The translations under genes and the position numbers were made by a program. The notes under the pieces were generated by a model. It was not told the DNA's origin. It worked only from the letters and a program-made list of their open reading frames with translations, and made no database searches. From assembly GCA_002813285.1 (NCBI GenBank), contig PHTZ01000001.1, positions 2,851,501 through 2,915,500 of the forward strand: a stretch of DNA of 64,000 bases. The letters are read 5' to 3'. This document shows, piece after piece, positions 1 to 9,303 of the stretch. The stretch's first letter is position 1. Each line of letters starts with the position of its first letter. The stretch is from Flavobacteriaceae bacterium MAR_2009_75. GTDB taxonomy: Bacteria > Bacteroidota > Bacteroidia > Flavobacteriales > Flavobacteriaceae.

Positions 1-114
1 ACTTTCATCAATTGTTGATTTGTAGAGATTTGATCATTTCGTCTAACTTTTCTACGAAGGGCAATCTCTTATTTGGTATAAATTTTAAGGGCAAAAATTT
101 AAGATATTATCATT
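1..114. other. left edge, possible end of a short minus-strand ORF
   Basis: No gene can be assigned with confidence. On the minus strand an open frame runs from about 88 to a TGA at 10-8 and reads like coding sequence near its end (...EKLDEMIKSLQINN). An ATG at 8-6 overlaps that stop as TGATG, the kind of overlap seen between translationally coupled genes, so a further minus-strand gene may begin at base 8 and continue outside the window. No ordinary start codon for the short frame is obvious. Confidence 0.2.
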
Positions 115-1467
115 TTAGATTCCTAACACTACTTTCGCTATCCAAAAATAAATTAAGATACCGAAAATGTCATTGCTTGTAGTAATAAACGGGCCGGTAG
201 CAATTGCGGGGTCGATGCCACGTTTATGTAAAAATAAAGGTGTAAAAGTGCCAATAAAACCGGCTACCAAAATTACAGCAACCAGTGAAATGGAAATGGC
301 CAGGGCGGTTAAAAAATCACCTTTCCAAAACCAAGTGAATAAAAGTAAAATAGCGGCAAGAACAACTCCGTTCAACAGTGCTAAAAGCATCTCTTTAATC
401 AACCGGCTACCCACGCTGCCCTTCAGGTCATCATTTGCCAAACCTTGTACGATAATTGCACTTGATTGCACACCAACATTACCAGCCATAGCAGCGATTA
501 AGGGAGTAAAGAAAAAGAGAATCGCATGTTTACTGATCATCTCTTCAAAACCGCCCATTATGGCGGCGGCACCTACACCACCTATCAGACCCAAAAATAG
601 CCAAGGTAATCGGGCACGGGTCAGTTGCCAAATACTATCATCTGCCTCGACATCTTGAGATATACCGGCAGCCATTTGGTAATCTTTATCGGCCTCTTCT
701 CGAATTACATCTACGATATCATCGATAGTAATACGGCCTACCAAGCGGCCGATTTCATCTACCACCGGAATAGCTTCTAAGTCGTATTTTGACATTATTT
801 TAGCCACTTCTTCGGGTTTTTCGTTCACATTTACCGAATCTACTTTTGGTATATAGACATCAGCAATATGGGTTCTGGTAGAGGTGGTCAATAAATCTTT
901 TAATGAAAGCCGGCCTATTAGCTTATCTTCATTGTCGACTACATAAATAGAGTGCACACGCGTGACATTTTCGGCCTGGGCCCGCATCTCTTTAACACAT
1001 TTCAAAACATCCCAATTTTCTCTCACCTTTACCAATTCTTTGGCCATTAAGCCACCGGCAGAGTTCTCATCGTAACGCAATAGGTCAACGATATCTTTGG
1101 CATGGTCACGGTCTTCGATTTCTGAGATTACTTCTTGTACAATGTCGTTCGGAAGTTCTCCAATAATATCGGCAGCATCATCGGTATCGAGCTCGTCGAG
1201 CTCTTCGGCAATTTCTTTGGCCGAGAGGTTGTTGAGAATTGATTCCCTTACATCTTCATCAAGTTCCGTAAGTACATCTGAAGTTTTGTCGCTCTCTAGA
1301 AGTTTGATGAGGTAAGTTGCGTCATCTTCATTTAGCTCATTGATGATTTCAGCAACATCGGCATAGTGCACATCATCCATCAAAGACACCAGCTCGGTAT
1401 TTCTTTGGCTTTCGATTAGCTGCTCTATTTCTGCAACCAGTTCGTCTGTGAGCTTAAAGGGTGTCAT
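115..1467 (-). CDS. mgtE: magnesium transporter MgtE
   Basis: MgtE-type Mg2+ channel/transporter of the inner membrane. The 450-residue protein has the family order: an N-terminal helical MgtE_N domain rich in Glu/Asp (about 20-125, with repeated ELDELDTDDAADII-type segments), two CBS domains (about 130-255) that sense cytosolic Mg2+, and a C-terminal membrane domain with five hydrophobic helices from about residue 285. The family hallmark P-x-x-x-x-x-G-N-x-G is seen in TPLIAAMAGNVGVQSS. The ATG at 1467 is preferred; an upstream in-frame TTG at 1500 would add 11 residues with no family match. It lies 94 bp downstream of rsmA on the same strand and may be co-transcribed. Length is normal for the family. 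Confidence 0.95.
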   Translation of the reverse strand: MTPFKLTDELVAEIEQLIESQRNTELVSLMDDVHYADVAEIINELNEDDATYLIKLLESDKTSDVLTELDEDVRESILNNLSAKEIAEELDELDTDDAADIIGELPNDIVQEVISEIEDRDHAKDIVDLLRYDENSAGGLMAKELVKVRENWDVLKCVKEMRAQAENVTRVHSIYVVDNEDKLIGRLSLKDLLTTSTRTHIADVYIPKVDSVNVNEKPEEVAKIMSKYDLEAIPVVDEIGRLVGRITIDDIVDVIREEADKDYQMAAGISQDVEADDSIWQLTRARLPWLFLGLIGGVGAAAIMGGFEEMISKHAILFFFTPLIAAMAGNVGVQSSAIIVQGLANDDLKGSVGSRLIKEMLLALLNGVVLAAILLLFTWFWKGDFLTALAISISLVAVILVAGFIGTFTPLFLHKRGIDPAIATGPFITTSNDIFGILIYFWIAKVVLGI

Positions 1468-1561
1468 TGTTTCCGCGGGGTTTATTGATGACCGCGGCAA
1501 ATCTAAAGAAAAAGCTTTAAAGGGCTATCAAGATTACCGTTTCTTAGTGCTCTAAATGAGT

Positions 1562-2431
1562 TTATTGATGTTCTTTTAAATCTGACTCTATTTTTTTTGT
1601 CAAATTGATAAAGTCTGGTACGCTAAGCTGCTCCGGTCTTTTGTCAAAAACCTCTTCACTTCGTAAGTCGTCAGAGAGTTCAAAGGTCTTCAAACTGTTA
1701 CGAATGGTCTTTCTTCTCTGGTTGAAAGCTGATTTAACGACTTTGAAGAAAAGCTTCTCGTCACATTCCAGCTCGAAATTCGGTTTTCGAACCAGTCTTA
1801 GCACTCCTGATTGTACTTTTGGCGGAGGGTCGAAAACTTGAGCGGGTACGGTAAAAAGATATTCGGCATCGTAGAAAGCTTGTACGAGTACCGATAGAAT
1901 ACCGTAGGTTTTGTTGCCTTCTTTTTCACAGATACGTTGCGCTACCTCTTTTTGGAACATTCCCGAAAATTCGGGTACTTGCCCTTTTATCTCAAGCATC
2001 TTAAAAACAATTTGAGAAGAAATGTTATAAGGAAAATTTCCTGTAATGGCGAACTGTTCTTTGCCAAAAAGAGTGTTGAGGTCATAATTCAAGAAATCAG
2101 CTTCGACCACCTCTAAAGTTGCTTTTCCTTTTAAAACTTGAGGATGCTCTAACGGAAAACTATGATTGAGATATATAATCGAATCTGCATCAAGGTCCAT
2201 TGCGACCAATCGTATTTCTTCTGAAAGTAAATATTTGGTTAGCACTCCGGTTCCAGGGCCTATTTCAATTACATTGGTATAGCCCTTTAATGAAAGGGTT
2301 TCTGCAATTTGACGGGCGATGGACTCATCTTTAAGAAAATGTTGGCCTAGGTGCTTCTTAGCTTTTACAGGCCCTCTTACTTTTGAAGGTCGGTCGTGTT
2401 TAGGTTTTCCACGTTTTTTCTTTTTCGACAT
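1562..2431 (-). CDS. rsmA: 16S rRNA (adenine1518-N6/adenine1519-N6)-dimethyltransferase RsmA/KsgA
   Basis: SAM-dependent methyltransferase that dimethylates A1518 and A1519 in the 3' hairpin of 16S rRNA during 30S assembly. The 289-residue protein starts with a basic leader ([14 protein letters not shown]...) and then the family signature [11 protein letters not shown] at about 27-36. The SAM site is [12 protein letters not shown] (about 55-66), followed by the acidic motif AMDLD and the catalytic NFPYNISS motif (about 133-140). The C-terminal helical domain carries the conserved [14 protein letters not shown] segment. The first ATG gives a longer basic N-terminus than in E. coli, which is common in this group. 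Upstream on the same strand are a gamma-glutamylcyclotransferase-like gene and a DUF4286 gene, closely spaced and probably in one operon. Confidence 0.96.
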   Translation of the reverse strand: MSKKKKRGKPKHDRPSKVRGPVKAKKHLGQHFLKDESIARQIAETLSLKGYTNVIEIGPGTGVLTKYLLSEEIRLVAMDLDADSIIYLNHSFPLEHPQVLKGKATLEVVEADFLNYDLNTLFGKEQFAITGNFPYNISSQIVFKMLEIKGQVPEFSGMFQKEVAQRICEKEGNKTYGILSVLVQAFYDAEYLFTVPAQVFDPPPKVQSGVLRLVRKPNFELECDEKLFFKVVKSAFNQRRKTIRNSLKTFELSDDLRSEEVFDKRPEQLSVPDFINLTKKIESDLKEHQ

Positions 2432-2446
2432 AGGGGAAATTTAAGG

Positions 2447-2749
2447 CTATTTGGCCACATAGACCCAAGCTTGCTTACCTGATTTTAGTGGTACTTGAAT
2501 TCGAGAATATTCTGACCCTTCATAAATATCGGTGTGTAGCAACTCATCTTCAGAAATTTGAAAGGCTACGCCTCCTATTTTTGAATTGTGATTTTCTGTC
2601 TTTACTATAATTGGGTATTTTCCATAGGCTTTTTGCAACGATAGTTCAAAGCCCAAAAGTTCATCGGGCTCTCCTTCTAGTTTTCTTCCGAACAATTGCT
2701 CTTGAATATCGATTTGTCTTAGTGTTCCGTAACTGAATATATAGGGCAT
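2447..2749 (-). CDS. gamma-glutamylcyclotransferase (AIG2-like) family protein
   Basis: Small 100-residue protein of the GGCT/AIG2 fold. The N-terminal FSYGTLR motif is the family's substrate-binding YGTL loop, and the later acidic segment DIYEGSEYSR matches the conserved D-x-Y-E-G region that carries the catalytic Glu. Members cleave gamma-glutamyl amines or amides, but the exact substrate cannot be told from sequence. The ATG overlaps the TAA stop of the upstream DUF4286 gene by one base (TAATG), so the two are probably translationally coupled. The rsmA gene follows after a 15-bp gap. Length is typical of short bacterial members. Confidence 0.85.
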   Translation of the reverse strand: MPYIFSYGTLRQIDIQEQLFGRKLEGEPDELLGFELSLQKAYGKYPIIVKTENHNSKIGGVAFQISEDELLHTDIYEGSEYSRIQVPLKSGKQAWVYVAK

Positions 2750-3060
2750 TAGTACTCGCTTATGACTTTGAGCTCGGTGCGAAAAGACACAAATTTATTG
2801 GGGAACCGTTTTTGCGCTTCATTGCGTAATATATCTGCATCTTCTTTATAATACTTATTTAAAGTTTCTTTGTCAATCGTAGTGAATTGAACAGAATAGG
2901 TGATACCACCCATTTCTTCTTCAACTATAACTTGGGTCAGTTTGGCACTTAAGAATTTTCCTGTGGCCAATACTTCAGGTATATGTTCCTTTCGCATCCA
3001 TTGAAGCCATTGCTCGTGCACGGCTTCTTCGATATTGGTAGTTACATTGTATATGTACAT
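2749..3060 (-). CDS. DUF4286 family protein
   Basis: A 103-residue cytosolic protein whose start MYIYNVTTNIE and spacing match the DUF4286 family, common and almost always single copy in Bacteroidota and of unknown function. The fold is expected to be a ferredoxin-like dimeric alpha/beta barrel (EthD-like), judging from the pattern of a W-x-x-W-x-x-x-x-H-I-P-E-V segment (QWLQWMRKEHIPEV) and alternating strands. The ATG at 3060 is chosen because family members begin at this Met; an upstream in-frame Met at 3099 would add 13 atypical residues. It sits between the TPR gene and the cyclotransferase gene on the same strand, with a one-base overlap downstream. Confidence 0.85.
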   Translation of the reverse strand: MYIYNVTTNIEEAVHEQWLQWMRKEHIPEVLATGKFLSAKLTQVIVEEEMGGITYSVQFTTIDKETLNKYYKEDADILRNEAQKRFPNKFVSFRTELKVISEY

Positions 3061-3102
3061 TGGGTTTGGGTCTGATTGAGATTTTAAAATTGTAATCAAA
3101 AT

Positions 3103-4887
3103 TTAATTAATTGCATCACCCCTAAGCCTTCTAAAGTGCTTTCTAGCCTGAGGTGAATAATAACTATCTTGATAGTTTAATATGATTTTTTCGTAATGAG
3201 ATTTGGCTTTTTCAGGTTGATCAAGAACGTTTCTATAGAGCTCGCCCAAGGCAAAATGGGCATCATCGGCTAGAATTCCGCTATGGTAAAATTCAATAAT
3301 TTTTATATAATTGAACTCTGCCGCTGTATATTCTTTTTGGTTTTCTAAAAGTTCCCCTTGCTTCAATAGGGCCTCGTCTTCAATTTTTTCGCCTTTATGG
3401 TTTTCTAGAATCTCATTAAGTTCGGTTATGGCCTCATTGGTTTTATTCTGATAAGCTAAAAGGTCGGCACGGGCGTACCTCTTCAATGCGGTTTGTGTAG
3501 AATCTTCCAATGAATTATCTGAAATCAATAAACTAAGTTGCATGGCATCATTGGCTATGAGCTGAGAGGTAGAGCCTCGCAATACTTTGAGTTGGGTAAG
3601 TGCCCAATCAAAATCACCTTTGTAAAAACTGGTCTGTGCTACCTTAAAACGGGCGTTTTGCCCTAGAACATCGTTCTTTAGGTTTTTCTGAATCTGTGAA
3701 AAATAAATAAGGGCTTCATTGAATTTTTGATCATATACTAAAATATCGCCCAAGGCCAACTTGATAAATGCTGTGCCTCTTGCGTTCAACGGAAGCTCAA
3801 GGCATTTTTTGAGTATGTCTATCGCCTTAGTAGGATTATTTTTTCTGAATGTTAGAAAATTGGAGTACGCTACCTGCAATTGAAGGGTCTGATTTCGATA
3901 ACCATATATGTTCATTAGTTCATTATACTCATTTTCAATTTCATCAATATTTTTATCAGTTAGGTTCAGAAGTTTGATGTCTATAAGATTTAATCTTGCG
4001 TTCAGTTTTGTAATATCATCATTACTATTCTCTGAAATATACTCGAATATCTCTTGCGCTGTTTCTACGTCATTATCCTCCAATGTAACTTCGCCAAGAC
4101 TTTCTAGACGCTGCACAGTGCTACCATCCATACGCTTATAAATGGCTTTTTCTTGTCGAAAAGCACTTCCATATTGCTTTTGCTGTACAAAGAGCCAACT
4201 GAGCAGTTCGTTCCAAAGTATATTGGGGTTCTTTTGGGCGTTTTGTAATAATATCTTTTTTAACAGGATGTTGTTCTCGCTTTCAGCATCCGAAGATATA
4301 AAAGCATCGATATTGCGAAGCACGTTAGATTTTGAGGTTCTACCCTCACTGATCAGCCTGAGATACGACTCATACATCTTTTCAACATTGCCTTGTTCAC
4401 CATAAACCCTGGCCATTTGGTAGTTGTAGTCTAATTTTGGGTTGAGTTCCATAGACCTTGAGTAGGCCTGTAAAGCCCAGTCGAGTAAGGCGTATTTTTG
4501 AAAACGGAAGCCGACCCCATAGCCAAAATTGGGGTTCTCGTCTATTTTTGAAATTGCCTTATTGTAATATTTTTCAGCTTTCTGAGGTTCATTTTTTAGA
4601 GTGTGATTAAAACCTAGCTCGATAAATAAAGTAGGGTACACGTTGCCTTCTTCAATTTTCTCTAAAAGAAATTTTTCGGCTTCGTCGTAATGCTCTAATT
4701 GTTGGTAGGTGGCAATTAGACCTTCTGCGTAATCGGTCCGCCTCGGATTTTTATCGACCAATTTTTCGTAGTAGACTACGGCTTTTTCAAAATCACCATC
4801 ATTAAAATACTGCTTCGCCAAAAAATCTTCTTGTGCGTAGCTAACTATACAAAATAGCAAAACAAAGATGAACGAAAGATGCTTCAT
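3103..4887 (-). CDS. exported tetratricopeptide repeat protein
   Basis: A 594-residue protein with a cleavable signal peptide (MKHLSFIFVLLFCIVSYAQ, cleavage after SYA) followed almost wholly by TPR helices. Repeats are clear at the start (QYFNDGDFEKAVVYYEKLVDKNP), in the middle (KAIDILKKCLELP, FNEALIYFSQI) and at the end (AEFNYIKIIEFYHSG, KAKSHYEKIILNY). The C-terminal repeats resemble YbgF/BamD-type TPRs, which suggests a periplasmic scaffold, but no specific partner can be named. The ATG at 4887 is chosen because the signal peptide begins there; the in-frame Met at 4905 would add six residues ahead of it. It is the first gene of a minus-strand run leading to rsmA and mgtE. Confidence 0.85.
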   Translation of the reverse strand: MKHLSFIFVLLFCIVSYAQEDFLAKQYFNDGDFEKAVVYYEKLVDKNPRRTDYAEGLIATYQQLEHYDEAEKFLLEKIEEGNVYPTLFIELGFNHTLKNEPQKAEKYYNKAISKIDENPNFGYGVGFRFQKYALLDWALQAYSRSMELNPKLDYNYQMARVYGEQGNVEKMYESYLRLISEGRTSKSNVLRNIDAFISSDAESENNILLKKILLQNAQKNPNILWNELLSWLFVQQKQYGSAFRQEKAIYKRMDGSTVQRLESLGEVTLEDNDVETAQEIFEYISENSNDDITKLNARLNLIDIKLLNLTDKNIDEIENEYNELMNIYGYRNQTLQLQVAYSNFLTFRKNNPTKAIDILKKCLELPLNARGTAFIKLALGDILVYDQKFNEALIYFSQIQKNLKNDVLGQNARFKVAQTSFYKGDFDWALTQLKVLRGSTSQLIANDAMQLSLLISDNSLEDSTQTALKRYARADLLAYQNKTNEAITELNEILENHKGEKIEDEALLKQGELLENQKEYTAAEFNYIKIIEFYHSGILADDAHFALGELYRNVLDQPEKAKSHYEKIILNYQDSYYSPQARKHFRRLRGDAIN

Positions 4888-5144
4888 TAGTATGAAATAT
4901 AGCAAATTTACGGTAGCCCCAAGAAAAAAGCTGTTAAGGGGTATATAATTTAGTTTGAGATGTTGAAATCAAGAACGTTCGTTTTTTAGTGTGTATAAAT
5001 TAAGTAACGCGAATACAATGGATGTAAATGTAGACCATTGCCTATTTGTGTTTTTATGCTTAGAAGTTACTGAGGCGAGATGTCAGCTGAAAACCCGAAT
5101 CGCATAAACTTTAAATTACGCAGTGATTCGGGTCTGTTAGTTTT
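4888..5144. other. intergenic region between serS and the TPR gene
   Basis: About 250 bp, AT-rich, with no credible reading frame. It holds the serS terminator-like hairpin near its right end and presumably the promoter of the TPR operon near its left end; no clear TAnnTTTG element could be picked. Confidence 0.4.
5093..5133 (-). terminator. possible terminator of serS
   Basis: Arms ACCCGAATC (5093-5101) and GATTCGGGT (5125-5133) form a perfect 9-bp stem with a 23-nt loop, 11 bp past the serS stop. Read on the minus strand the stem is followed by TTTT. The loop is long, so this is a tentative call. Confidence 0.45.
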
Positions 5145-6416
5145 TTAATCGATGATATCGAAACCACAATAAGGAATCAAGACTTCAGGAATTTTTATAC
5201 CTTCCGCCGTTTGGAAGTTCTCTAATATCCCCGCGAGAACCCGTGGAAGGGCCAACGAACTTCCATTAAGGGTATGGGCCAATTGACTTTTGCCGTTTTC
5301 ATCTTTGTAGCGAAGTTTTAATCTATTGGCTTGATAAGTCTCAAAATTAGAAGCGGAACTGATTTCTAACCAGCGGTCTTGTGCTGTTGAAAACACTTCA
5401 AAATCGTAAGTAAGGGCTGCGGTAAAGCCCAAATCACCGCCACATAGGCGAAGTATGCGATAAGGTAATTTTAGTTCTCTTAAAATATTCTTTATATGCT
5501 CTACCATGCCGTCTAAAGCATCGTATGATTTTGAAGGATGCTCAACCCGTACAATCTCTACCTTATCGAACTGGTGAAGCCTGTTCAGACCACGAACATG
5601 CGCCCCATAACTACCGGCCTCTCTTCTGAAACAAGGGGTGTAGGCTGTATATTTTATCGGGAAATCACCCTCAGAAACGATTTCATTACGTAGAATATTG
5701 GTTACCGGAACTTCCCCTGTGGGTATCAAATATAGATCGTCTTCGGTAACATGGTACATTTGTCCCTCTTTGTCGGGCAGTTGACCTGTGCCGTAGCCCG
5801 ATAGCTCATTGACTAAATGAGGTACTTGCATTTCGGTGTAACCGGCTTCAGTGTTTTTATCTAAAAAATAAGAGATAAGGGCTCGTTGCAGACGAGCGCC
5901 TTTGCCCTTGTAGACGGGAAATCCTGCACCGGTAATCTTTACTCCGAGCTCAAAATCGATGATATCATATTTCTTGGCAAGTTCCCAATGTCGTAAAGCA
6001 TCGGTGGCTAAAGTAGGAACTTCACCTTCCTTGAAAATCTCTTCGTTGTCATCTTCAGAGTTTCCGGCCGGTACCAAATCGTGAGGGGTATTGGGTATCT
6101 GGTACAAAAGGGCCTGTAACTCTTCGGCAACAGAATTCAGTTGTTCGCTCAAGTTTTTTGATTCTTCCTTTAGAGCGCCGGTTTTCTCTTTTAATTCATT
6201 GGCTTCCTGAGGTTTTCCGCTTTTGAAAAGCATGCCTATTTCTTTAGATAGCTTGTTGCTTTCCGCTAAAATATTATCAAGCTGCGTTTGTGTTGCCCGC
6301 CTTTTTTCATCCAGCTCTAAAACACCATCCACCAAGGGTGAAGCATCAATATTCCTTTTCTTTAAGGCATTGATGATTTTATCCTTTTTATCTCGAATGG
6401 TCTGTAATTGTAACAT
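5145..6416 (-). CDS. serS: serine--tRNA ligase
   Basis: Class II aminoacyl-tRNA synthetase that charges tRNA-Ser. The 423-residue protein has the N-terminal long antiparallel coiled coil (about 1-110, rich in K/E/L) that grips the tRNA variable arm, then the catalytic core. Motif 2 is seen as YTPCFRREAGSYG with the class-defining Arg, and motif 3 as LNGSSLALPRVLAGILENFQ near the C-terminus. The segment TGEVPVTNI is the conserved serine/ATP pocket region. Length matches the family. It is flanked by its own possible terminator and lies divergent from a VOC gene 85 bp away. Confidence 0.98.
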   Translation of the reverse strand: MLQLQTIRDKKDKIINALKKRNIDASPLVDGVLELDEKRRATQTQLDNILAESNKLSKEIGMLFKSGKPQEANELKEKTGALKEESKNLSEQLNSVAEELQALLYQIPNTPHDLVPAGNSEDDNEEIFKEGEVPTLATDALRHWELAKKYDIIDFELGVKITGAGFPVYKGKGARLQRALISYFLDKNTEAGYTEMQVPHLVNELSGYGTGQLPDKEGQMYHVTEDDLYLIPTGEVPVTNILRNEIVSEGDFPIKYTAYTPCFRREAGSYGAHVRGLNRLHQFDKVEIVRVEHPSKSYDALDGMVEHIKNILRELKLPYRILRLCGGDLGFTAALTYDFEVFSTAQDRWLEISSASNFETYQANRLKLRYKDENGKSQLAHTLNGSSLALPRVLAGILENFQTAEGIKIPEVLIPYCGFDIID

Positions 6417-6501
6417 GTGTATTCGGTTTTGATGGCAAATTTAAGTTTTCTTAGGTTTAAAATGGATACTTTTAGAGCCTATATTATAAAACAGAACGAG
6501 A

Positions 6502-6882
6502 ATGATTTTTGAACATTTTGCAATTAATGTAGCCGATGTTAAAGCTGTAGTAGAGTGGTATACTACAAATCTTAAAGTGCAAGTCGCTAGCGCTCAACAA
6601 GAACCTCCGTTTATGACATTTTTGTCCGATTCTGGAGGGCGTGTTTTTGTAGAACTATATCACAGGCCAGACGAGGCTATTACCGATTTTACAAAACAAC
6701 ATTTTCTGACCTTTCATTTGGCAATGGTTTCTGAAAATGCCGAGGCTGACAAAAAGCGGCTTGTCGAAGTAGGCGCCTCTTATGTAGAAGAGGTTAAAAA
6801 ACAAGATGGAAGCCATCTTGTAATGTTAAGAGACCCATGGGGAATGCCTTTGCAACTCTGCCAGAGAACTGATAAGTTTTAG
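6502..6882 (+). CDS. VOC (glyoxalase/bleomycin-resistance) superfamily protein
   Basis: A 126-residue single-module VOC protein. It begins MIFEHFAINVADVKAVVEWYTTNL, the usual first beta-alpha unit with a His as potential metal ligand, and ends with HLVMLRDPWGMPLQLCQR, matching the L-x-D-P-x-G-x-x-L-x-L motif. Family members bind a divalent metal and act as lyases, isomerases or dioxygenases, or simply bind small molecules; the substrate is not evident. It stands alone between divergent serS and the convergent HTTM gene. Confidence 0.85.
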   Translation: MIFEHFAINVADVKAVVEWYTTNLKVQVASAQQEPPFMTFLSDSGGRVFVELYHRPDEAITDFTKQHFLTFHLAMVSENAEADKKRLVEVGASYVEEVKKQDGSHLVMLRDPWGMPLQLCQRTDKF

Positions 6883-6907
6883 AAAATATTTGTTTGGTAT
6901 GGGAAAG

Positions 6908-8227
6908 CTAATCGCTGCCTTTGCTGGGTAAAATCCATTCGTTATGCCAGAGGTAATCCCATTCGGCATTGGCCAAATCAACGGTGGGGTCGATAAAGGC
7001 GCGATATGCTTTGCCATTAACGCTAACTTTTGAGTTTAGTGCATAAACTGAAATATTTTCACCTTTCTCTGCGTGTTCTTTTTTAAGTCTTTGAGCGAAC
7101 TGCCAGATAAAATCTGGATAAGAAGCTATTCTTCTCTTTTGTTTTTTAGAAAGGTATTGGTCTAAATCGGCAATTTTTGATTCGTGCGTGTCTTGATTTA
7201 CAATTTTAAATTCAATAGTGCCGCCACGACTTCTAAGCATCATGCGCCAGCTTAGGCGATGGCCTTCTTCGGTCCAAAGCACCTCGTCTTTTATAAAATG
7301 ATGCCGAACAGGAAGCAGAAGCTGAATGAGGAAATAGGTGCCGGCAATGGCGTAAAAGAGCGGTTGCTTAATTGGTACTTCAGTCTTGTTAATTTGATAG
7401 GGAGGCTTCCGTTTGAAGAAAATTTTCCGAATAGTTTCCGGCTCAAAAAAGAACACCGTAAACGCCAATGATAGATATGGGAATATTCCTATTTGAAAAA
7501 TAATAGAATTGAAAAGATGAAAGAAAATGGAAGCGAAAAAAGCAATTTTTCGAGTAGGCTTAAAAAGTAAGGCCGGTACAATCAGTAAATCGAATAGAAT
7601 ACCGAAGATCCCAATAATCTTATGAATCCATGGTTCTTGAAGAAAAGTGCCAACAAATGGATAATTGGCTTTGCCCTGCATGAGTATTTTGATGATGCCG
7701 AAATCGAGCCAATCAGCATAAATTTTGGCAACAGAGGCGTAGACATAAACTATTAGCAATTGTAATATAACGACATATTTCACATAGGCATGCATGCCAT
7801 CTTCCCTAATGGCGGGGTTGTGCCGAACATCTAGCGAATGGCTTCTATGTGCAGGAAAAAAACACATGAAGCCAGAAATTAATATCAAAAGATAGTAATG
7901 ATTGTTATATGATGTTTTTTGCATCAGGTAAACCGATGCCCACAGCACGGTAAAAGAAATAATGCTAAGTCTATATTTATAACCTAACGCTATACATATG
8001 CCAAGGGTGCCCATGACAAAAAAATAGAAATACATACCATAGCCGGGAAGTGGCTGTAGCCAATCTAAACCGATAAAATTGAATGTAAAAAGGGGCTCTA
8101 CAAGAGTTCGCCTTACCCAACCGGTAAGAATGGCGCCATAACATTCTAAGGCGACCAAAACACCAAAAAATATACGGAATATAATTAAGGGCGAATTGTC
8201 GATTTTAGTAAAGAGAAACCGCTTCAT
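6908..8227 (-). CDS. HTTM (vitamin K-dependent gamma-carboxylase-like) membrane protein
   Basis: A 439-residue integral membrane protein. The N-terminal two thirds hold several hydrophobic helices (for example FRIFFGVLVALECYGAIL, YFYFFVMGTLGICIALGY, YHYL-type segment YNNHYYLLILISGFMCFF) with the conserved Y-N-N-H-Y-Y-L and DW-x-x-x-G-I-I-K patterns of the HTTM domain. The C-terminal part (from about 300) is soluble and has the W-R-M-M-L-R motif found in bacterial gamma-carboxylase homologues. Such proteins are frequent in marine Flavobacteriaceae, but their substrate is unknown and true vitamin K-dependent activity is not implied. It is followed upstream by ribF on the same strand after a 100-bp gap. 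Confidence 0.8.
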   Translation of the reverse strand: MKRFLFTKIDNSPLIIFRIFFGVLVALECYGAILTGWVRRTLVEPLFTFNFIGLDWLQPLPGYGMYFYFFVMGTLGICIALGYKYRLSIISFTVLWASVYLMQKTSYNNHYYLLILISGFMCFFPAHRSHSLDVRHNPAIREDGMHAYVKYVVILQLLIVYVYASVAKIYADWLDFGIIKILMQGKANYPFVGTFLQEPWIHKIIGIFGILFDLLIVPALLFKPTRKIAFFASIFFHLFNSIIFQIGIFPYLSLAFTVFFFEPETIRKIFFKRKPPYQINKTEVPIKQPLFYAIAGTYFLIQLLLPVRHHFIKDEVLWTEEGHRLSWRMMLRSRGGTIEFKIVNQDTHESKIADLDQYLSKKQKRRIASYPDFIWQFAQRLKKEHAEKGENISVYALNSKVSVNGKAYRAFIDPTVDLANAEWDYLWHNEWILPSKGSD

Positions 8228-8327
8228 ATGTGATTAAAAGTGCTTTCTCAAAGGTATCAAGATTTTAAGAGAGGGTGTAAGTTTTTTTAGATTTATGCCT
8301 TGCCTAAAAACTTTTTGAACAAATTTA

Positions 8328-9251
8328 TTATGAGAGAAGTTTCAGAGAAGTTTCCTTGTCCTTTTGCAGCTGCTGTTTCAGTTCTTCTACAGAATCGAAC
8401 TTATGCTCATCACGAATTCGATGAAGTATTTCAATTTGAATTTTCTTTCCGTATAAATCTTGGTCGAAGTCGAAGAAATTGATTTCAGTACTTTTTTCTT
8501 TTCCAGCTACGGTCGGATTATAGCCGATGTTCATCATGCCGTATACCGTCTCGCCCTGTAATGTACTTTTAACTACATACACTCCGTTTTTAGGTACAAG
8601 CTTATAGTTTTCTTCAATGTGAAGGTTTGCCGTTGGAAAATTAAGTTTTCTGCCGAGTCCCTTTCCTTTTTTAATGGTACCGGTAAGCATGTAAGAATAG
8701 CCTAAATAAGAATTGGCCGTAGTAATGTCACCATCTTCGAGCGCTTTTCTAATTTTGGTAGAACTAACGGATACTTCTTCAACTTCCTGTGCCGGTATTT
8801 CCTCTACTTCGAAATCTAAGGTGTTGCCAAAGGCTTTTAGGTCAGTGATGTTTGCATTTCTATTTCTGCCGAACCGATGGTCGTAACCGATAATGATCTT
8901 TTTGGTTTTCAAATCGTTGACCAAAATATCTCGAACAAACTCGGTGGCCGTCAAGCGTGAGAACTCCCTAGTAAAAGGGTGTATGATAAGTTGGTCAAGA
9001 CCAAGGTTCTTGAGAATTTGCGTTTTCTCATCTATGGTGTTGAGAAGTTTAATATCTGTGTCTTTCTGCAATACCATTCTCGGATGCGGAAAAAAGGTGA
9101 GCACCGTTGATTTTAAATTCAGTGTGGCAGCATTTTTGATAAGTCTTTCGAGTATTTTACGGTGCCCGATATGCACACCGTCAAAAGTACCTATAGTGAT
9201 TGCCGTGGGATGCGGTTCATCGTATTTGGAAAGGCTTTGGACTGTTACCAC
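8328..9251 (-). CDS. ribF: bifunctional riboflavin kinase / FAD synthetase
   Basis: Converts riboflavin to FMN and then FAD. The 307-residue protein has the N-terminal nucleotidyltransferase domain with ITIGTFDGVHIGHRKIL (about 19-35, containing the H-x-G-H adenylylation motif) and the second motif VSSTKIRKALEDG (about 162-174). The C-terminal flavokinase domain shows GTIKKGKGLGRKLNFPTANL (about 192-211) and NIGYNPTV. Length is typical. It is divergent from the metalloprotease gene at 9304, and the 52-bp gap must hold both promoters. Confidence 0.97.
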   Translation of the reverse strand: MVTVQSLSKYDEPHPTAITIGTFDGVHIGHRKILERLIKNAATLNLKSTVLTFFPHPRMVLQKDTDIKLLNTIDEKTQILKNLGLDQLIIHPFTREFSRLTATEFVRDILVNDLKTKKIIIGYDHRFGRNRNANITDLKAFGNTLDFEVEEIPAQEVEEVSVSSTKIRKALEDGDITTANSYLGYSYMLTGTIKKGKGLGRKLNFPTANLHIEENYKLVPKNGVYVVKSTLQGETVYGMMNIGYNPTVAGKEKSTEINFFDFDQDLYGKKIQIEILHRIRDEHKFDSVEELKQQLQKDKETSLKLLS

Positions 9252-9274
9252 GTACTAAAAATAATAAAAAGGCT

Positions 9275-9282
9275 TATATTTG
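9275..9282 (+). promoter_or_regulatory. candidate -7 promoter element for the metalloprotease gene
   Basis: TATATTTG matches the Bacteroidota -7 consensus TAnnTTTG exactly and lies 22 bp before the ATG at 9304. No well-spaced -33 TTTG was found (the nearest, at 9236-9239, is too far), so the call rests on the -7 match and its place. Confidence 0.35.
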
Positions 9283-9303
9283 AGATTGCGTTAAAACCCC
9301 TGA

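Noticed and set aside
167-658. 163-codon open frame on the plus strand inside mgtE
   Set aside because: It is antisense to a clear MgtE gene and its translation has no family features.
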